Assembly: GCA_015680685.1 (NCBI GenBank)
Contig: MNCI01004501.1
Coordinates: forward strand, 214,758 to 278,757
Source of the DNA: Gnetum montanum
Taxonomy: Eukaryota; Streptophyta; Gnetopsida; Gnetales; Gnetaceae
Direction of reading: 5' to 3'
Length of the DNA stretch: 64,000 bases
Under the pieces are notes generated by a model. It ran no database searches, had not been told where the DNA came from, and was given only the letters and a program-made list of their open reading frames with translations. Below are positions 58,106 to 64,000 of this stretch, piece by piece (positions within the stretch are counted from its first letter, which is position 1; each line of letters starts with the position of its first letter). The position numbers and the translations under genes were made by a program.

Positions 58106-59330
58106 TATATATATAAGTTGTGGGTGGTTTTCCAAAATAATATTTTATATGTAAAATAGTATATAGAAACTACAATTCCATTCCACTTAATGTGGATAAC
58201 TTGTATGTATCTTCTGATAATTGCTTCTTGATCTGAAATGGAGTAGTCCATACTATTGAAATTTATTTGGCTTTTTCATATTCCATAATAATACAAGATC
58301 ACTGATTTTGAAAGTCCTTTTCAAAGCCCTTTTATCAAACCACCTTTTTACTTGAGAAGCATTCTTTAATAAATTATATTTATCTCTATCCATTTCGACT
58401 TCTCTTTTGATGAGCAAGGTCATAAAAATTCTATCTTTATTGGTCTTTTAACTATACTTTTACATAAAATCTAAGGCCAAACCTATAATCTTATTCATAA
58501 CTCTTATAGGTAAACCATAGACTAAGTTATAAGTTGATGTACTAATAGCCTTCTTAAATCTAATATGATCAATCCATAATGCAAATTTTAACTAATCAAT
58601 CCAATTTCATGGATTCTCATCCATTAACTTTTTAATGTAGGAAATAAGCTTTTTATTTGTAGATTCCGCTAAGACATTCCCTTAACGATAATAATTTGAA
58701 GAAGAAATTAGAAAGATGGATATTTTATGCCCATATTATAAATTATTTAGATTAAAAAGCAAGTCCATTATTGGATATCAATACTTTAGGTAGATCAAAA
58801 TGACTTAGAATCTAATATTCCAAGAACTTAATCACATCTGATGCTGAAATTTTTCTTAGAGCTTTTGCTTCAAACCATTTAGTAAAGTAATTAGTAGCCA
58901 TGAGAATAAACTTATGTTATGGTCTTGAAGGAGTAATTGTGCCAATAAAATATAAACCTCATTTCTAAAATGATCTATTCACAATTATCAGTTTTAAGTT
59001 TTAAGGGAGCTCTAGCCTTTTTAATTTTTGATCCATCAATTTGACATTTGTAACATCTTTGAATCATTAAACTAATATCTTGATACATACTACGCCAAAA
59101 AAAATCATAGTGGAGTATATGTTGCATAGTAGACTTAGGGAACTCATAAAACAAATTATAATGAATATGGAACTATATTCTAAAATGAAATTGATATGAT
59201 CATTATGAACACATTTTAACAAAATCCCTCTGAAATCCTTTCTATATAAGATTCCATCTTTAACCAAAAATTTATTTACCTTTATGATGAAAGCTATCTT
59301 CTAACTCATAGTTAAAATATTTGAAATCTT
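58106..59330 (-). pseudogene. Element E integrase
   Basis: The pre-integrase/zinc region at 59290-59060 reads 'LVKDGILYRKDFRGILLKCV' (family F-x-L-x-x-G-x-L-Y-R-R-x-x-D-G-x-L-L-R-C). The core follows at about 59000-58480: 'GLYFIGTI' where the first catalytic Asp (G-x-D-F-I-G-P) is Tyr, 'KFILMATNYFTKWFEAKALRKISASDV', then 'LISNNG' where the second Asp (S-D-N/Q-G) is Asn. The C-terminal 'GWTTPFQIKKQLSEDTYKL' (family G-P-Y/F module) ends near 58110. Two of the three DDE residues are lost. Confidence 0.82.
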
Positions 59331-59559
59331 TCTTGTATTAAGAAATTATAGAATTTCATCATACCAGTTCCCTTCATGAGTCTTTAGCATATATACTTCA
59401 TTTTCTCTTGCCATTAACTTGGCTAATCTCATTCCTTTGATATTTTTGCATATTTCCAGTGAAAATCTAAATCCTTAAAGTTTCACTATCATTTGAAAAG
59501 TAGCTCTATCATTTTAGCAGGCCATGTCAAATATCAAACAAGATATATAATTTAGGCTT

Positions 59560-59800
59560 GCGATAGTTTTTTTATCTCAGCTTCTATGGCTGGTTCAAAT
59601 GATGGATTAAATTACCTTTTTTTTTCTTCTACTGTCTTACAACCTTTTACTAAAGGAATTTTATGCGTCATCACATATGGTCTAAAAGCTTTAAGATCAT
59701 CATAAGACCAAGAAAAATTTTATAAATTATTTCTCAAGAGTAATAATAAATTTTTCTTGAAGATTAAATCCTTTTCCTTTATGGAATTTAACATCTTTGG
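59560..59800 (-). pseudogene. Element E RT N-terminal segment only
   Basis: 'NFSWSYDDLKAFRPYVMTHKIPLVKGCKTVEEKKR' spans the canonical lead-in to gypsy RT (family 'FAWSYxDMPGIDPxxxxHxIPL...KPVxQxxR') and runs on through 'FEPAIEAEIKKLSQA' to 'WPAKMI'. The fingers, palm and YxDD box that should follow are missing; the next recognisable block is the pre-integrase linker. Confidence 0.72.
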
Positions 59801-60109
59801 TATCTCAACAGATTCAAAATTCACTACTTCATAAGCTTGATCATCTAAATTTTGTATATCTTTTCCATTAAGCTAATTGTTGCCAAACTCATGTTCATAA
59901 TCAATCATCTTTTTGGGAGTATAATTTGTCTTGAACCTTGACATTGTTTTAGGTATGATTTGACTTTTAAATTCTTGATTATTTGTCAAAAATCTAAGCA
60001 ATTAATCATCATCTTCGAATACATTTAAATGCTTTATGTTATCTAGCACTAATGGCTTATATTCATTCTCAATTATTACCCCTTCGTACCTTTCTATCGT
60101 TTTCACATC

Positions 60110-60619
60110 TAATGTTAAGGCTGCCTTTTCTAAATCATCTACTATGTAATTATCTTCTCTATCTATATTTTCTATTTTATATTGATGAAACTAATCCAGC
60201 ATTTTGCTGAAAATTTATTTATAGGATTGTAAGAATGAGATTTTTACTACATAATTACCTTTAAGCTATTCACAAACTATTCTTGAGTCTTATTTTATGG
60301 GGATTAACTTGATTTCTTTTCCTAATGTTATTTTAATTCCAATACTTAAAGCTTCATATTTAACCTTGTTATTTTTGTAAGGAAAAGATAGATGAATTAC
60401 TTTGAATATTTTTGGAGAATCATCTTTTACTAGAACTACTCTGGCTCTTGCACCTTTGGAGTTACAAGAACCATCAAAGTATAGTTCCCTTTTGCTCTCA
60501 TCTTGAGATTCTTCTTTATCCGAGTTATCAAATTCTTTTAATGTGCAAATTCTGGTTTCAAAAGCTCTTGTTTCAACAACTTTATTCTTCCCATTTAAAG
60601 TAATGTTTTTATTCATCAA
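60110..60619 (-). pseudogene. Element E RNase H (RVT_3/archaeal type) upstream of RT
   Basis: 'ELYFDGSCNSKGARARVVLV' starts the domain (family FDGAxxxxGaGaGvVL). The catalytic acidic residues are all visible: Asp in FDGS, Glu in 'VKYEALSIGIKITL', Asp in 'DSRIV' just after a stop at 60290, and Asp in 'IVDDLEKAAL' near 60130. It resembles the additional RNase H of Tat-lineage gypsy elements, normally placed after RT-RNase H and before integrase. Here it lies between protease and RT. Confidence 0.78.
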
Positions 60620-60826
60620 AGGTTCACTATATATGTATATCTAATCTGACTTTCCTTTCCAAGGTAGTCGCAGATTAGAATAATTTGTTGATATGTAACC
60701 AGAGAAATTCTTACTCTAACTTCTACTGAACAAAAGACTATGTGAATTTGGTATATTTGCTACTTGAATAGTTACTCTACTTTTTACATGAGGTTTAGAA
60801 GCACTTTTTAATAGAAAATTAGGTAA

Positions 60827-61117
60827 CTAACCCATAATCTTCACTCTGCTTTTGTCCAATTGAAAGATCTTTTTAATGGATTTCTTAGGAGTCAACCCAA
60901 GTTTGTTGCATATAGATAACAACATGATAGTAGATCTGGCTCTAGTATAAACCAAACAATTATGAAGATATTTGTCCTTTAACTTCATTGTTAAAAGAAA
61001 AGGAGGAGCTTCTTTATTAGGAATACAATCATATCTAGCTTTTTTTGTCATATTAGCATTAGATACATAGCTTAACTCTAACTCTTCAAATCTCTTTCTA
61101 CGTTTAATAAATTTCAA
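60827..61117 (-). pseudogene. Element E aspartic protease
   Basis: 'CLVYTRARSTIMLLSICNKLGL' corresponds to the family 'VLIDGGASVNILPLSVFxKLGL'; the catalytic Asp-Ser/Gly-Gly triad reads Thr-Arg-Ala, so it is dead. 'SRVKIMG' at the end fits the family 'xVxxxG'. The upstream part 'IPNKEAPPFLLTMKLKDKYLHN' is the usual lead-in. Confidence 0.75.
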
Positions 61118-61141
61118 AGATTTTCTTTGTTGATCTCCTAT

Positions 61142-62660
61142 TTATAATAATTGATATCTGCTAGTATTGGCCTTGACATGTTTAAGATATTTAATTAAAT
61201 CATATTCTCCATCTCCATGAAAACATGATCTCTTCATCCATTTATTAAATGATTGATTTTGAGTACTTTGTTCTACTTTATCTTCTTTGTTTTTCTCTCT
61301 TCTACTTGGTTCAAAAATCTTTCTCTTAGTAGATGGATTAGAAATAACACTTGGAGGCATGGAAGTAGTTAATCTTTATTTTTGTCATAGATTATATCCA
61401 TTTTCTTCACTATTATTACACTCCTCATCTAATGATATATCCTCTTTAGTGCTTGATAGGAAAGAGGAATCACTAGATCCATTGTTAGAAGATTTGCTTG
61501 TGTAATGAATACTAGATAACTCATTATGTGATTCAATATCAAGGAAGTTAGACATAGAGGATCATTTTCATCCTCATCTTCTACTGACTTAGTATCTTGA
61601 TGTTTATGTTTTCTATTTTTCTTTTTTTTTTGTTGATTTTAACTTTTCCAAAACATTTTCTAATTTCACTACCTTGTTGAAGAAGTCTTTCATTAACTGT
61701 CCTTTTTCAGATTCTTTACTTTCTAACTCTTGTTTTTTTTTTTAACATGAGATGGCCTCAGTAATGCTTTAAGTTGAGAAAACTCTTGTACAAGAATCAT
61801 CATTTTCTCTTCTCTTTTTTGAGTTGTGATAATCTCTTCAAGATTTAAGTTAAGCTATTTCTCTAACTATATAGGTTCACTAAAGTAGTAATTTAGTGTC
61901 AAAAATTTTGGAGTTCTTCTCAACCAGATTAAAATATTAAGATTCAAAACCTTAAGGTAAGTGTCTCTAAGAATTTCATCTAATGGTCTATATTGTCTTT
62001 GAGAGAGCCCACAAATTTGTTGAAACTTAATGTTGAAATCTTTATCTCTTTGACTTCTTCCTTAGCTTGTATTAACCAATAATAAAGTTGTTTTTGAACT
62101 AATTGATTGCCAAAATTGGCCAAGAAAATATTTTTCAAATCATCCCAACTCATGATACTATTTCTTGGAAAGTTTGAATGTCAAATATTAGCCATATTCT
62201 TTAAATTTATGATGAACAACCTACAGGCATGATCTTGGTGTTCACTATTTTCATGAGAAAAAGCTAACTCAAATAGGTAAATGTATTCTTTAGCTAAGTA
62301 AGCTTTTCCAAGAATAAAATGCTTAAACAAATATTTGTAAATTGCCTTAGTAATATCATTTTCTATTTTGAAATCTTAATGGTGTAAATCCGTACCAATA
62401 ATTCATTGGTTCTGAATTCACCATCTTATTAGAATTCCTTTTGATCATTGAACTCTTATATCTCTCTAACTTTCTCTTATAGAATAATAAACCAGATAGA
62501 AGGGATGATCTTCTTATCCTTCTGGTCTTTACTCCACTAATTATTCCAAACTCAAGAACCTTCTTATGTTCTTCTTCTAATGAATAATTAGTCTTATAAT
62601 CTGGAATTTCTTTAGAACCTTTGAAATTTTCCAAATTACCAGTACATTTGGTCATTAACT
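61142..62660 (-). pseudogene. Element E gag
   Basis: Capsid similarity at about 62260-62050: 'HDHACRLFIINLK'-like and 'SWDDLKNIFLANFGNQLVQKQLYY' (family S-W-x-E-L-x-x-x-F-L-x-x-F). Further along, 61900-61650 is a Lys/Glu-rich helical stretch ('ELESKESEKGQLMKDFFNKVVKLENVLEKL') and 61360-61142 a basic tail ('STKRKIFEPSRREKNKEDKVEQ'). The N-terminal frame 62655-62356 begins MTKCTGNLENFKGSKEIPDYK. Frameshifts separate the parts. Confidence 0.7.
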
Positions 62661-62834
62661 CAAAATACTAGCTAATTCTTTCAAGCTCTCTTAGCAATAA
62701 AAAGAATTGTTGTTGTACTAGGACTATTTATCTCTTTGAATATAATAAACTTAGGTAACAAATTTTTTTCCTTCTTCTAGTACCAAAAGAACTATTGGTG
62801 TGCTAGGACTATCAAGCTCATGAACTTAGGTGAC

Positions 62835-62858
62835 AAATTGCCCTCATTCTAGCACCCA
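62835..62858 (-). other. Candidate primer-binding site of element E
   Basis: On the minus strand, TTTGGGTGCTAGAATGAGGG stands about 20 bases inside the LTR edge, after a T run. It resembles TGGxGCTAGAAxGAGGG-type sites of Tat elements as I remember them; tRNA identity not checked. Confidence 0.45.
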
Positions 62859-62878
62859 AAAAAAAAAAAAACTATTAC

Positions 62879-64000
62879 TGACCATTTTGGATTGGACCGC
62901 CAATGATTATGAGCCTCTAGGTCTCTCAACCTTTGGGATCATAGGATGCAAAAGTGTTATTCAAGCAAGGTTTAGATGGTTGCTCATCTTTGATAATACC
63001 AAGGCCCACATACATTCAAATAGACTCAGTGGTTATGAAACAAATTAAACATAAGTATGTGTTTGATGTTGTGAATGTTGAAATGATTGGGTTGTGCAGG
63101 AAACTGTAATTGGCTATCATTAAAGAAATTTAGCTAACTTTGTCAAAAAGTCTGAGTTGTTGAATATTCCTATTTTGTCCAATCACTTAGTCTATATAGT
63201 TCCTATAGTATGTTACTTATAACAAATAAAATTTTACAAAAATTTTTAAACATAATTTTTCCAATCTACTTCTAATTTTTCCCAAAGAGAATTCCACAAG
63301 AAAACTAGAAATAGAGTGAGATTCAATGGATTTTAAAAATAGAAAAGAAAAGAAAATAGATTTATATGGAATCTCAAACATTTAAGCAAGATAAATTGAC
63401 ATGATGACACACTTCACGATAAAGCTATTCCAATTCAATCTAACTATGAATTTTCTTAATCCTCTAAGCTCAACAAGAAATTTCATAAAAGACAATCTTA
63501 TTACACAATCAAAAATGTTACATAAATGACAAAGTTCTAGCTTTTATTTTGACTACTTAATATTTGTTGAGAATTGCATTCAACATAGCCTTCAAAAAAA
63601 ATTGACAATTTCAGGATTGAAATACTAAAGAAATATACTTTAAAACAATGAAATTATTTTAGTTATCTAAAAATATCAAAGATTTTTCTAGAAAATAGGA
63701 AATTTCATTAAGACATTACTATTAAATTTCTTGAGAGGCTTTTCAACAACATAATATCTTTTATGATAAACCTTAATAGAATTCTAATATTGCACAAAAA
63801 CAAAGCTATAAAGGCAACCTAGAAAAATCCCAAAATTAAATTCCAAGCATGATGCTATCTAAACTGTTAGCTAAGTAACTAAAATAAAATGGGAACATAT
63901 GAACTCCTAGTATTAAAACAAAGAAGTTGAATTGATGCCTTTAGCAAGCCATGCTTTACAAGAATTCTTCAAAGTGACTTCTTCCAAATTCCCCATCATC
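62879..64000 (-). repeat. Element E 5' LTR, partial (runs off window)
   Basis: Matches 54252 to about 55370 with substitutions and small indels. Shared blocks include 'aaacataagtatgtgttt', 'tcacttagtctatatagt' and 'aagccatgctttacaagaattcttc'. The outer end lies beyond the window. Confidence 0.83.

Larger units (their letters stand above)
58106..62878 (-). mobile_element. Element E internal region (Tat-like gypsy)
   Basis: Minus-strand internal region between the LTR starting at 62879 and the LTR at 54252. In order: primer-site region (~62858-62835), gag, protease, RNase H, RT N-terminal segment, integrase. The RT palm is absent. Many stops; inactive. Confidence 0.75.

Noticed and set aside
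58100-58123. Regulatory TATA-like run
   Set aside because: Simple (AT)n microsatellite; a TATA call is meaningless here.
1-64000. tRNA, rRNA or intact host gene
   Set aside because: I read both strands for cloverleaf A/B-box patterns and multi-exon coding similarity and found none I could support; a tRNAscan or protein alignment run would be decisive.

Overview
The window looks like plant nuclear DNA from a large, repeat-rich genome. Every coding trace I can place belongs to a plant transposable-element lineage: L1-type LINEs with the C-terminal zf-RVT domain, Ty1/copia, a Ty3/gypsy chromovirus with chromodomain and tRNA-Met primer site, and Athila/Tat-type gypsy elements with tRNA-Asp-like primer sites. 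There is also a relic of a Ulp1-type protease of the kind carried by plant DNA transposons. The DNA is strongly AT-rich, and nearly all reading frames are broken, very often by TAG. I cannot name the species. I see no intact host gene, no tRNA or rRNA gene, no CRISPR array and nothing bacterial.

Layout, left to right. 1-1739 is unassigned. About 1740-3700 is an old LINE relic (+). A much younger, 5'-truncated LINE lies at 4649-7919 with a perfect 12-bp target-site duplication; a 662-base assembly gap removes its reverse-transcriptase core. A Tekay/Del-like chromovirus in minus orientation (element C) spans 8246-17097; its 5' LTR is about 2.8 kb but its 3' LTR keeps only about 1.5 kb. A decayed copia element (+) follows at 17098-20695, and a 1,019-bp solo LTR (18136-19154) splits its reverse transcriptase. 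About 20.7-30.65 kb is unassigned AT-rich DNA with a loose repeat cluster and the Ulp1 relic.

The centre (30657-46090) is a nested pair of gag-only LTR elements of one family. Element A (TSD ATAAT) carries element B (32196-38419, TSD GGCAT) inside its gag. Neither encodes a visible pol. A additionally carries about 3.3 kb that B lacks: an LTR-like promoter segment, a near-perfect hairpin, a candidate 301-bp intron and a decayed coiled-coil ORF. The solo LTR belongs to the same family, and all five LTRs share an upstream cluster of ATATC...GATAT dyads before the TATA box. The 3' LTR of A contains a 125-bp inversion.

To the right, 46096-47300 contains a perfect 33-bp inverted repeat. A tandem array of about 181-bp units fills 47.3-50.66 kb. 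Two minus-strand Tat-like gypsy bodies follow: D (gag-protease only) and E (gag, protease, RNase H, a short RT segment, integrase). They are separated by one long terminal repeat (from 54252), whose other copy starts at 62879 and runs off the window. In E the RNase H lies between protease and RT, an unusual order.

The elements do not form a working pathway; the window is a record of successive insertions. The most novel part is the palindrome-LTR family of A, B and the solo LTR, with the cargo ORF of A. Three isolated N bases (7919, 33964, 47527) mark assembly joins; at 33964 the join left a 46-bp duplication.
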